From NCBI GenBank assembly GCA_964388245.1, contig CAYLZH010000238.1, positions 1-7,654 of the forward strand: a stretch of 7,654 bases of DNA, read 5' to 3'. Positions within the stretch are counted from its first letter, which is position 1, and every line of letters begins with the position of its first letter. This document shows positions 1 through 6,706 of the stretch, piece after piece. The stretch is from JAIOYV01 sp964388245. GTDB taxonomy: Bacteria; Bacteroidota; Bacteroidia; Bacteroidales; M50B96. Both the position numbers and the translations under genes were made by a program. A model generated the notes under the pieces. It saw only the letters and a list, made by a program, of their open reading frames with translations. It was not told the origin of the DNA and did no database searches.

Positions 1-1
1 C

Positions 2-934
2 AAAGTCCTGGAAAACCGGCTAAGCGAGTTCCTGGGAATGGAGGATACAATACTGTATTCTTCGGCTTTCGATGCAAATGGGGGTGTTTTCGAACCTTTA
101 TTAGGTGAGGATTCAGCTATTATTTCCGATGAATTAAACCATGCCTCAATTATTGATGGGGTTCGTTTATGCAAGGCCCGGCGCTTTCGTTATAAGAACA
201 ATGATATGGCCGATCTTGAAGCAAAACTGATTGAAGCCAAAGATGCCCGATTTAAAATGATTGTCTCAGATGGCGTTTTTTCTATGGATGGAATTATTGC
301 CCAGGTTGACAAAATCTGCGATCTTGCCGATAAATATAACGCATTGGTGCTGATTGATGATTCGCATGCAACCGGATTTGTTGGTAAAAATGGCCGGGGA
401 AGCCACGAGTACTGCAACGCCATTGGCCGGGTTGATATTATTACCACCACATTTGGTAAAGCACTGGGTGGTGCATCGGGAGGTTGTATTTCGGGCCGTA
501 TGGAAATAATAGAACTTTTGCGGCAACGATCGAGGCCTTATCTGTTTTCCAATTCGGTAGTTCCGGGAATTGCAGGAGCAACAATCGAGGTTTTGAAGAT
601 ATTAACCGAAAGTACCCACCTGCGCGACAAATTGGAGGCCAATACTAAAATGTTCCGTGAAGGAATGACAACAGCAGGATTTGATCTCGGAACAGGGACA
701 CATTCTATTTGTCCGGTAATGTTAGGACATCTGCCTAATGATGCAAAACTTTCGCAGGACTTTGCCAACGAACTTTTGGAAGAGGGAATTTATGTGATTG
801 GCTTTTATTATCCGGTTGTTCCAAAAGGGCAATCACGAATAAGAGTGCAGATAAGTGCTGCCCATACCGGGGAACATATTAAATTCGCTATCGATAAATT
901 TACCAAAGTTGGTAAGAAACTCGGGGCGATATAG
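2..934 (+). CDS. kbl: Glycine C-acetyltransferase (2-amino-3-ketobutyrate CoA ligase), 5' end missing
   Basis: This PLP enzyme of the alpha-oxoamine synthase family interconverts 2-amino-3-ketobutyrate plus CoA with glycine plus acetyl-CoA, the second step of threonine breakdown through threonine dehydrogenase; it is cytoplasmic. The frame is open to the left edge, so the ATG at 38 is internal: the codons before it read as family sequence (LENRLSEFLGMED). About 310 residues are visible against roughly 398 in E. coli Kbl, so about 90 N-terminal residues are outside the window. Visible motifs are LYSSAFDANGG, ISDELNHASIIDG, the PLP-binding Asp/His region LIDDSHATGF, the Schiff-base lysine in TTTFGKALGGASGG (Lys codon at 458-460), RSRPYLFSNS, and the C-terminal FYYPVVPKGQSRIRVQISAAHT. 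These match Kbl better than BioF or HemA. The stop is TAG at 932-934. It is a metabolic gene bordering the polysaccharide locus, with no obvious functional link to it. Confidence 0.96.
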   Translation, partial: KVLENRLSEFLGMEDTILYSSAFDANGGVFEPLLGEDSAIISDELNHASIIDGVRLCKARRFRYKNNDMADLEAKLIEAKDARFKMIVSDGVFSMDGIIAQVDKICDLADKYNALVLIDDSHATGFVGKNGRGSHEYCNAIGRVDIITTTFGKALGGASGGCISGRMEIIELLRQRSRPYLFSNSVVPGIAGATIEVLKILTESTHLRDKLEANTKMFREGMTTAGFDLGTGTHSICPVMLGHLPNDAKLSQDFANELLEEGIYVIGFYYPVVPKGQSRIRVQISAAHTGEHIKFAIDKFTKVGKKLGAI

Positions 935-953
935 ATTATTACTGATTGATGAC

Positions 954-990
954 ATGATAGCCAGATATCCGCTAACCAACCTATCATTTT
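954..990 (+). terminator. Weak candidate terminator hairpin after kbl
   Basis: ATGATAG (954-960) is exactly complementary to CTATCAT (981-987), and the right arm runs into a TTTT stretch (987-990), in the 71-base gap between kbl and the first glycosyltransferase. The stem is only 7 bp and AT-rich, and the loop is 20 bases, so it would be weak. It sits where a kbl terminator would be expected, but chance occurrence is possible. Confidence 0.3.
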
Positions 991-1005
991 GACCATTATC
1001 ACGAT

Positions 1006-1983
1006 ATGAATGATCCAAAATTAAGTGTAATTATGCCGGTATACAATGCCGGCAAATATTTGCAAGAGGCAATCACAAGTGTTTTGGATCAGGAGTTCAA
1101 GGATTTTGAATTTATTATTGTTGATGACGGATCGACAGATTTCTCTCTTGCAATAATAAAATCTTTTGATGACGACCGGATCAGGGTACATAAAAATCAT
1201 CAGAATAAAGGAATAGTATACAGTCGGAACAAGGGTATTGAATTGTCGCATGGAAAATACATCGGTATGATGGATGCCGACGATGTTGCATTGCCTGATA
1301 AGTTTAAGAAACAGATTGCTTTCCTGGATAAAAATCCTGATTTCGGGATGATCGGTTCGTGGGCTAAGCTAATCGATGAATACGGACTTGTTCTAAAAGA
1401 AAACTGGAAGCTAAATGCAAAACCGGATAAGATTCCCGGCATTATGCTATTTATGAACTACTTTGTTCAATCGGCGGTTGTTTTTCGAAAAGAAATGTTG
1501 CCCCGATATGCTTATAAAGAGGGGTATGAAATTGTAGAAGATTATAAGCTTTGGCTTGATATTTTAAAACGAGGTAAAGCCTGGAACCTGCCGGAATATC
1601 TCCTTCATTATAGAATTCATTATAAAAGTGCAACCCAGTCGAAAGAGGCAACGGTTAATCAAAATCTTACAATGGTTTATGAAGAATTGTTCGAAAGCCT
1701 TGACATAAAAGCAAGCAGCGAGGAAATGAAAATGCACCACGAATTTAGAACAGGCCGGAACAAATATGACCTAAGTGAATTCTTAAGTATTCTCGTCTGG
1801 CTTGAGAAACTTTATATTCAAAATAAAAAATTGAAACGATATCCTGAAAAATATTTTCTTTCTACATTGTTTAACCGCATTTTAAAGGCATTTAAGTTAA
1901 CTGATGGGAATTGTTTAAAGTGTTTTACCAAAATACTTTCTTCTCCGATCACAAGACATTATCTTATTTCAAGATTTCAATAA
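1006..1983 (+). CDS. Family 2 (GT-A fold) glycosyltransferase
   Basis: This is probably a cytoplasmic glycosyltransferase that moves a sugar from a nucleotide sugar onto the growing lipid-linked repeat unit; donor and acceptor cannot be read from the sequence. The 325 residues start with the GT2 fold: LSVIMPVYNAGKYL (6-19), nucleotide-binding VDDGSTD (39-45), the RNKGIELSHGKYI segment (74-86), the metal-binding DADD (90-93), and the later EDYKLWLDI (178-186) and HYRIHYKSAT (201-210) motifs usual in polysaccharide GT2 enzymes. The C-terminal third is rich in Lys and aromatic residues and has no motif I recognise. The ATG at 1006 is the first possible ATG after an in-frame TAA at 973-975, so the start is well fixed although there is no clear ribosome binding site. 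It lies 71 bases after kbl and 83 bases before the next glycosyltransferase, so it may be a separate unit or the head of the operon. All expected catalytic motifs are present. Confidence 0.92.
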   Translation: MNDPKLSVIMPVYNAGKYLQEAITSVLDQEFKDFEFIIVDDGSTDFSLAIIKSFDDDRIRVHKNHQNKGIVYSRNKGIELSHGKYIGMMDADDVALPDKFKKQIAFLDKNPDFGMIGSWAKLIDEYGLVLKENWKLNAKPDKIPGIMLFMNYFVQSAVVFRKEMLPRYAYKEGYEIVEDYKLWLDILKRGKAWNLPEYLLHYRIHYKSATQSKEATVNQNLTMVYEELFESLDIKASSEEMKMHHEFRTGRNKYDLSEFLSILVWLEKLYIQNKKLKRYPEKYFLSTLFNRILKAFKLTDGNCLKCFTKILSSPITRHYLISRFQ

Positions 1984-2008
1984 TTACAAAATCGGGTAAT
2001 GAAAATTA

Positions 2009-2038
2009 TAGTTTTGTCCCATGCTCTGACTATATTTG
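2009..2038 (+). promoter_or_regulatory. Candidate tandem Bacteroidota -7 promoter boxes
   Basis: The 83-base gap holds two exact matches to the Bacteroidota sigma-factor -7 consensus TAnnTTTG: TAGTTTTG at 2009-2016 and TATATTTG at 2031-2038. The downstream box would start transcription some 20-25 bases before the ATG at 2067, a normal leader length. The TTTG of the upstream box (2013-2016) could also act as a -33 element, but the 14-base spacing to 2031 is shorter than the usual 19 or so. The motif match is seen directly; promoter activity is inferred. The second glycosyltransferase and the genes after it may therefore be transcribed independently of the first. Confidence 0.45.
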
Positions 2039-2066
2039 CGGAAGGCTAAACTGAACCGGATATAGG

Positions 2067-2933
2067 ATGTCGAAGCAAACTGCTAATGTTTCAATTGTTG
2101 CTGCCAATTATAATAATGGAAAATTTCTTTCCGATTTTATTATTAGCATTGGAAAATCGACCTGCCTGCCTATGGAATTAATTATTGTAGATGATGGTTC
2201 CAATGATAATTCTATCGAAGTGCTTAAGAATTTTTCTGATCTTGAATATTTAAAAGTTGTAAAGCTCGATGTTAACGTGGGTTTCTGCAATGCCCTGAAC
2301 GAAGGGATAAAAGTTGCAAACGGAAAATATATCTTACGCATCGATCCGGATGATCTGATTAATCCCGACAGAATTGAAAAGCAGGTAAATTTTCTGGAAA
2401 GCAATTCAAGTATTGATGTAGTTGGGAGTAATGTAATTTACTTCAGCACCGAAACCAAAAATGATATTATCAGTTCGAATTTTCCGCTTAAACACGAGGC
2501 CATTGTTAAGGAGTTTTTATCGGGCGAGTTAGGAATTCAGCATCCTTCAAGCATGATCAGGGCATCCGTTATGAAAAAATTCAGATACAATCAGGAAAAC
2601 GTTTTAGCCGAAGATTATGAGATTTTTGCAAGTATGATACAAGCCGGACACCGTTTTGCTAATATTGCTGAACCACTTACCAGAATGAGGATTCATGACA
2701 ATAGTGTTTCAACGAATATCCGGATCGAAACGATAAGGCTTACGTACCAAATCCGCGACAGGATTTTTGGAACAAAAACACATCCGTTCAGGATTTGGAC
2801 CTATTTTAAGTATATTCAGAATTACCGGAAATTTCTAATCACCAGAAACAAGCTTTTAAAACTCTGGTTTTTATTAAGCGCTGCAATGTTTTTTCCATCA
2901 AAAATTATCAGAAGAATATTTAAATCGAAATGA
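2067..2933 (+). CDS. Family 2 (GT-A fold) glycosyltransferase
   Basis: This second GT2 enzyme probably adds one sugar to the polyprenyl-linked repeat unit on the cytoplasmic face of the inner membrane; the sugar is unknown. In its 288 residues the GT-A domain shows VSIVAANYNNGKFL (8-21), VDDGSNDNS (41-49), NEGIKVANGKYILRID (78-93), metal-binding DPDD (93-96), QHPSSMIR (158-165), the catalytic-region AEDYEIF (181-187) and MRIHDNSVS (207-215). The C-terminal 26 residues (about 263-288) combine a hydrophobic stretch (LWFLLSAAMFF) with a basic tail, which suggests peripheral membrane attachment. The ATG at 2067 is fixed by an in-frame TGA at 2052-2054 just upstream; an AGG touches the start codon but is too close to be a normal ribosome binding site. 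The stop overlaps the next gene in an ATGA (2930-2933), a sign of translational coupling. It has the same fold as the gene before it but clearly diverges in sequence, so it is not a recent duplicate. Confidence 0.93.
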   Translation: MSKQTANVSIVAANYNNGKFLSDFIISIGKSTCLPMELIIVDDGSNDNSIEVLKNFSDLEYLKVVKLDVNVGFCNALNEGIKVANGKYILRIDPDDLINPDRIEKQVNFLESNSSIDVVGSNVIYFSTETKNDIISSNFPLKHEAIVKEFLSGELGIQHPSSMIRASVMKKFRYNQENVLAEDYEIFASMIQAGHRFANIAEPLTRMRIHDNSVSTNIRIETIRLTYQIRDRIFGTKTHPFRIWTYFKYIQNYRKFLITRNKLLKLWFLLSAAMFFPSKIIRRIFKSK

Positions 2934-4198
2934 AAAAGTATTTAGGAATAATATCATCGCTCGAACAAGGCATAGAGAATAGAGGATTTGCTATTACAGA
3001 TGTGATATTCAGGCTTTTCCTGGTATTGTTTTTTGCCGACTGTGTGGTTAATTATTTTGTTCATGTCCCCGTTTTCGTAGCCGGATCAATTGTTTTGCTT
3101 CCGTTATTGTTTGGCCTAAGCCTGATAAAAAACCGGAACGAGAAATTTGTTTTATTATTTACCGGGGTATTGGTAATTGTGTCGATCATCAACAATATTG
3201 TTCATCAGTTTCATGAAAAAAACATTTCCGATCTGGTATTTATTCTACTATTTGTTTTTGCCTATTTCTTTTATCGCCATAATATCAATCAGTTAAAAAT
3301 CATTAATGTAATAATTTTCCTACTTGTCAGCGTGTTCATGTTATCGGTAACACTTATCAAAATCGATAGCGATCCTTTATTAAAAGAACAACAAGATGTA
3401 AAACGGAAATGGGTAGCACCGGCCCTTAAATGGGAAAAAAAAGAACTCGATGTTATTGAAGCCAAAAGATATTACCATTCAGGTATTTTCAGGCATTCTC
3501 ATATCGCCTCCTATTTCTTCGGATTTTTTGCCTTGTTTTTCCTGAGCCGATTTTGGAAAAAAAAGAAGATCATAAATCTTTTAGTCGTACTGTTAAGTCT
3601 TGTATTACTTATTTATACCGGATCGCGGGCCATGCTTTTTGCCCTTTCATTATCATCCATCTTGTTTTTAATCAGAAGAAAATATTGGGTATATCTTATT
3701 CCTGTTATTCTAATATTGATTGGCGTAATATTGTCGATCGATTATATCCTGAAAATTACTGAAGGAACGGTGTTTTACCAGTACTTTGCATTTATAAAAA
3801 CCAGCACTGAAAATTTTACACGCCTGTCAAGGTACAGGATCTGGTATTCGTGGTGGACCGAAGTCCGAGGATTTGGATTTTGGGATTACATTATTGGCCG
3901 GACAAATTATAGTGGTTTAGCCATAAACAAAATTAACCTGAATTACGAAATCTGGTTCCATAACGATTTGTTAAACATTTTTTATTCGTACGGTATTTTT
4001 GGAATGATCCTGTATGTAGCATTATTTGTTCGAATTTTTATCGACAATAGAAAAATCATAGTAAACCATTTTTTTATTTTCCTATTTTACTTCACTATGT
4101 GTATTACGGCAGTTATTAATGGTTTCTATTTTTACTTCCCCATTTTTATGATGTATTTATTTATTTTGATGATCAAAGAACAGAAACAGCTTAAATGA
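2930..4198 (+). CDS. O-antigen ligase/polymerase family membrane protein (Wzy-like)
   Basis: This polytopic inner-membrane protein of 422 residues most likely polymerises flipped repeat units in the periplasm. Hydrophobic segments lie near 24-44, 47-66, 73-91, 101-116, 122-143, 191-207, 214-229, 232-248, 252-274, 346-371 and 379-415 (the last may be two), about eleven to twelve in all. Features of the Wzy_C/O-antigen ligase domain are TGSRAMLFALSLS (230-242), then a large loop (about 271-345) containing RYRIW (301-305), and HNDLLNIFYSYGIFG (344-358), the usual His-containing end of that loop. A second polar stretch (about 144-190) has many Lys/Glu residues and an HSHIASYF motif. Sequence alone does not separate a polymerase (Wzy) from an O-antigen ligase (WaaL); the neighbouring initiating transferase and glycosyltransferases favour Wzy. 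The ATG overlaps the previous stop, and the gene's own stop overlaps the next ATG (4195-4198). An in-frame TAA at 2921-2923 rules out an earlier start. Two runs of eight A lie inside the gene (3435-3442, 3557-3564). Confidence 0.85.
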   Translation: MKKYLGIISSLEQGIENRGFAITDVIFRLFLVLFFADCVVNYFVHVPVFVAGSIVLLPLLFGLSLIKNRNEKFVLLFTGVLVIVSIINNIVHQFHEKNISDLVFILLFVFAYFFYRHNINQLKIINVIIFLLVSVFMLSVTLIKIDSDPLLKEQQDVKRKWVAPALKWEKKELDVIEAKRYYHSGIFRHSHIASYFFGFFALFFLSRFWKKKKIINLLVVLLSLVLLIYTGSRAMLFALSLSSILFLIRRKYWVYLIPVILILIGVILSIDYILKITEGTVFYQYFAFIKTSTENFTRLSRYRIWYSWWTEVRGFGFWDYIIGRTNYSGLAINKINLNYEIWFHNDLLNIFYSYGIFGMILYVALFVRIFIDNRKIIVNHFFIFLFYFTMCITAVINGFYFYFPIFMMYLFILMIKEQKQLK

Positions 4199-5292
4199 AG
4201 ATAGGAATCTTAGGAACACGAGGAATACCCAATAACTATGGTGGATTTGAACAATGGGCCGAATATCTTTCGCAAGGCCTTGTAAACCGGGGATGCGAAG
4301 TTTATGTATATAACTCGCACAATCACCCTTTCCAGGAAAAAAAGTGGAATGGAGTACACATTGTACACTGCTACGATCCGGAGTATAAAATAGGGACAGC
4401 CGGGCAATTTATTTACGATCTGAATTGTATCTTAGACAGCCGAAAGAAAAAATTCGATATCATCCTGCAATTAGGTTATACAAGTAGTTCGGTATGGGGT
4501 TGGTTGCTTCCCCGCCGAAAATCAAAGGTTTTAACAAACATGGATGGTTTTGAGTGGCAACGGGTAAAGTTCAATAAATATGTCCGTAAATTTTTACAGT
4601 TCGCCGAAAAACTGGCAGTAGTTTTTTCCGATTCATTAATTGCCGACTCGAGCATAATCCAAACCTACTACGAAGAGAACTACAAAAAACCTGTGTTTTT
4701 TATTCCCTATGGTGCCTCTATTTTTTCTAACCCGAATGAATCGATACTTAAAGAATATAAGGTCGGGCCCTATCAGTACAATCTTTTAGTGGCAAGGCTC
4801 GAAGCTGAAAATAATATCGAAGAGATAATAGTTGGAGAGCTGGAATCGAAAACACCACAACCTTTGCTTATTGTAGGAAATTATCATCTTTCGCACGGTA
4901 AATACCTGAAAGATAAATACGGACACGAAGAACGGATTGTTTTTCTTGGCAGCATCTACGACCTGGAAATACTCGACAATTTGCGCTATTATTCGAACCT
5001 GTATTTTCATGGTCACAGTGTGGGCGGGACCAACCCATCGTTGCTTGAGGCAATGGCAAGTTCGGCATTGATTTGTTCGCATAACAATCCCTACAATAAA
5101 AGTGTGCTCGATGGAAACGCATTCTTTTTTACCTACTCCGAGGACGTTACCGACATTATTGACAATCACACAAGCAAACAGGATTTTCACGATAAACTTG
5201 AGCGAAACAGACAACGGGTTGTCGAAAATTATTTAATCGATAATGTAATCGAAAGCTATTACCAAATGTTTCTGAAGAATAAAAAAGCATAG
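4195..5292 (+). CDS. DUF1972-type GT4 glycosyltransferase (rhamnosyltransferase-like)
   Basis: This is a GT-B-fold glycosyltransferase of 365 residues, probably adding a sugar to the lipid-linked repeat unit in the cytoplasm. The N-terminal half is a DUF1972 domain: IGILGTRGIPNNYGGFEQW (3-21), then LQLGYTSSSVWGWLLPR (91-107), TNMDGFEWQRVKF (114-126) and LIADSSIIQTYY (148-159). The C-terminal GT4 domain shows LLVARLEAENNIEEI (197-211), a likely UDP/dTDP-sugar pocket, and HGHSVGGTNPSLLEAMA (272-288), where Glu285 sits at the usual nucleotide-contacting position. Characterised DUF1972 proteins include streptococcal capsule rhamnosyltransferases such as Cps2T, so rhamnose is a reasonable but unproven donor guess. 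The ATG overlaps the polymerase stop and is preceded by an in-frame TAA (4192-4194), fixing the start. Its stop lies 4 bases before the next gene, so it is part of the same transcript. The length is normal for the family and no key motif is missing. Confidence 0.93.
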   Translation: MKIGILGTRGIPNNYGGFEQWAEYLSQGLVNRGCEVYVYNSHNHPFQEKKWNGVHIVHCYDPEYKIGTAGQFIYDLNCILDSRKKKFDIILQLGYTSSSVWGWLLPRRKSKVLTNMDGFEWQRVKFNKYVRKFLQFAEKLAVVFSDSLIADSSIIQTYYEENYKKPVFFIPYGASIFSNPNESILKEYKVGPYQYNLLVARLEAENNIEEIIVGELESKTPQPLLIVGNYHLSHGKYLKDKYGHEERIVFLGSIYDLEILDNLRYYSNLYFHGHSVGGTNPSLLEAMASSALICSHNNPYNKSVLDGNAFFFTYSEDVTDIIDNHTSKQDFHDKLERNRQRVVENYLIDNVIESYYQMFLKNKKA

Positions 5293-5296
5293 GAAT

Positions 5297-6682
5297 ATGT
5301 CGGTTAAACATTCAAAAAATATTTCACTGATATCAGCTATTAGCGATATTGTAATTTTAAACCTAACCCTTGTTGTAAGTTTTTGGTACCTTAATGATTT
5401 CAACAGATTTTGCTTCAGTAAATACCATATTGTTTTTTACTTCTATCTTAACCTTGTTTGGCTGGTTTCATCTGCCATTTTTAAAACCTATACCATCAAC
5501 AAACAGATTTCGAAAAAGGAAATACTCTTTACAAGCATTAAAACTGTGGTGTTTTTCTTTTTCCTTTTCCTGCTTTTCTTCCAGATAAAATCACTGGATT
5601 ATGTTCAACGCGATGCGATTAAGATCCTGTTCCCGGTTTTTTTTGGTGTGCTTATAGGCTGGAAATATATTCTCTATTATATTTTTCATCTCTACCGGAA
5701 ATTTGGATACCATTATCGGAATATTGTAATCCTTGGATATAATCCGGCAGTGATTGAACTTCGCGATTATTTCCACAGTAATCCCTGGACAGGATACAGG
5801 TTTAAAGGATTTTTCACACAGGATAAAACCGAAGATGCTGTTGATGTGGTTGGCAGGTATACCGATCTTGAAAACTATATTGTTGAAAACGAAATCGATG
5901 AGATATATATACTTGTCGGTGAAATAAAAAAAGGCTTAAGTGCAGTAATTTCATCAGTAATAAGTAAATATCCTGTAAAGCTTAGGATTGTTCCCGACCT
6001 GTCCGATTTTTCCTATATGCGGTTAAAGCTGGAACATTACGATACACTACCGGTGATGCAGATTCAGCAGGGTCCTCTAAGTTTCTGGTATAATTTGGCC
6101 TTTAAACGCTTATTCGATTTTATATTTTCATCGCTTATCATTATTCTGATTTTATCGTGGTTAATTCCTCTGGTATACATTATCAATTTGATTAATGGTG
6201 AAAAGAAGCTGTTTTTTGTACAAAAACGATCAGGTCTCAACGACCGTACTTTTCGCTGCCTTAAATTTAAGACTATGAGGGATAATTCTCAATCGGATGA
6301 AATTCAGGCTCATGAGCATGACGACCGGGTTACCGCTTTTGGCAAATTCCTTCGCCGGAACAGCATCGATGAAATGCCTCAGTTTTTTAATGTTTTTGTT
6401 GGCCAGATGTCGGTTGTGGGGCCAAGACCACATATGTTAAAGCATACCGATCAGTATAGAAAAATGGTTGCAAAGTTCATGATCCGTCATTCGATAAAGC
6501 CTGGAATTACCGGTCATGCACAGGTTCGCGGGTTCAGAGGAGAGATAAAAGAAATAATCGATATGGAAGACAGAGTAAAGTTCGATGTTACCTATATAGA
6601 AAAATGGACGTTGTGGCTCGACATAAAAATAATTTTCCTTACAATAATCAATATAATAAAGGGAGAAAACAGTGCATATTAG
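5297..6682 (+). CDS. Polyprenyl-phosphate hexose-1-phosphate transferase (WbaP/WcaJ type)
   Basis: This is the initiating enzyme: it transfers a sugar-1-phosphate from a UDP-sugar to undecaprenyl phosphate at the inner membrane. Its 461 residues give the full long-form architecture: four N-terminal membrane segments (about 10-31, 43-62, 82-99, 108-130), a Rossmann-like CoA_binding_3 domain (about 141-235, starting NIVILGYNP), a membrane or re-entrant helix at 271-297 with a central Pro291, and the Bac_transf catalytic domain (about 267-461). In that domain are FVQKRSGLNDRTFRCLKFKTM (307-327), RVTAFGKFLRRNSIDEMPQ (344-362) with the catalytic Asp358-Glu359 pair, MSVVGPRPH (371-379) and KPGITGHAQVRGFRGE (401-416). 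The position after ITG is His where many relatives have Trp. The sugar (glucose, galactose or other) cannot be told. The start follows the previous stop by 4 bases and has an AGGA just upstream (5291-5294). It is the last gene of the plus-strand operon, before a hairpin. Confidence 0.95.
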   Translation: MSVKHSKNISLISAISDIVILNLTLVVSFWYLNDFNRFCFSKYHIVFYFYLNLVWLVSSAIFKTYTINKQISKKEILFTSIKTVVFFFFLFLLFFQIKSLDYVQRDAIKILFPVFFGVLIGWKYILYYIFHLYRKFGYHYRNIVILGYNPAVIELRDYFHSNPWTGYRFKGFFTQDKTEDAVDVVGRYTDLENYIVENEIDEIYILVGEIKKGLSAVISSVISKYPVKLRIVPDLSDFSYMRLKLEHYDTLPVMQIQQGPLSFWYNLAFKRLFDFIFSSLIIILILSWLIPLVYIINLINGEKKLFFVQKRSGLNDRTFRCLKFKTMRDNSQSDEIQAHEHDDRVTAFGKFLRRNSIDEMPQFFNVFVGQMSVVGPRPHMLKHTDQYRKMVAKFMIRHSIKPGITGHAQVRGFRGEIKEIIDMEDRVKFDVTYIEKWTLWLDIKIIFLTIINIIKGENSAY

Positions 6683-6700
6683 TCTGAATCATTCAGATTT
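6681..6700. terminator. Likely shared terminator hairpin between convergent genes
   Basis: TCTGAA (6683-6688) pairs perfectly with TTCAGA (6692-6697) across a three-base TCA loop; one G-T and one A-T pair (6681-6682 with 6698-6699) extend the stem to 8 bp, followed by TTT. The stem begins within the stop codon of the initiating transferase and fills most of the 24-base gap before the minus-strand stop. The inverted repeat is seen directly; the terminator role is inferred from its place between convergent genes. The T-tract is short, especially for minus-strand transcripts. Confidence 0.55.
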
Positions 6701-6706
6701 GGCATT

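Noticed and set aside
38..934. Taking the ATG at 38 as the start of kbl
   Set aside because: The frame is open upstream to the window edge and the preceding codons match the conserved Kbl N-terminal region, so the true start is outside the window.
2108..2404. Minus-strand open frame of 98 codons
   Set aside because: It is antisense to the GT2 gene at 2067-2933, covering its conserved motifs; its translation looks like a shadow with no known domain.
1006..2933. The two adjacent GT2 genes as a tandem duplication
   Set aside because: They share only the general GT2 motifs (DDGS, DxDD, EDY); the remaining sequence and the lengths differ too much for a recent duplication.
3553..3762. Plus-strand 69-codon frame inside the polymerase gene
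   Set aside because: As an independent gene it has no domain and overlaps conserved polymerase sequence entirely. It is kept only as the -1 frame in the frameshift finding.
4786..5214. Minus-strand open frame of 142 codons
   Set aside because: It lies antisense within the DUF1972/GT4 gene, whose own frame has clear family motifs; the minus-strand translation has no recognisable domain.
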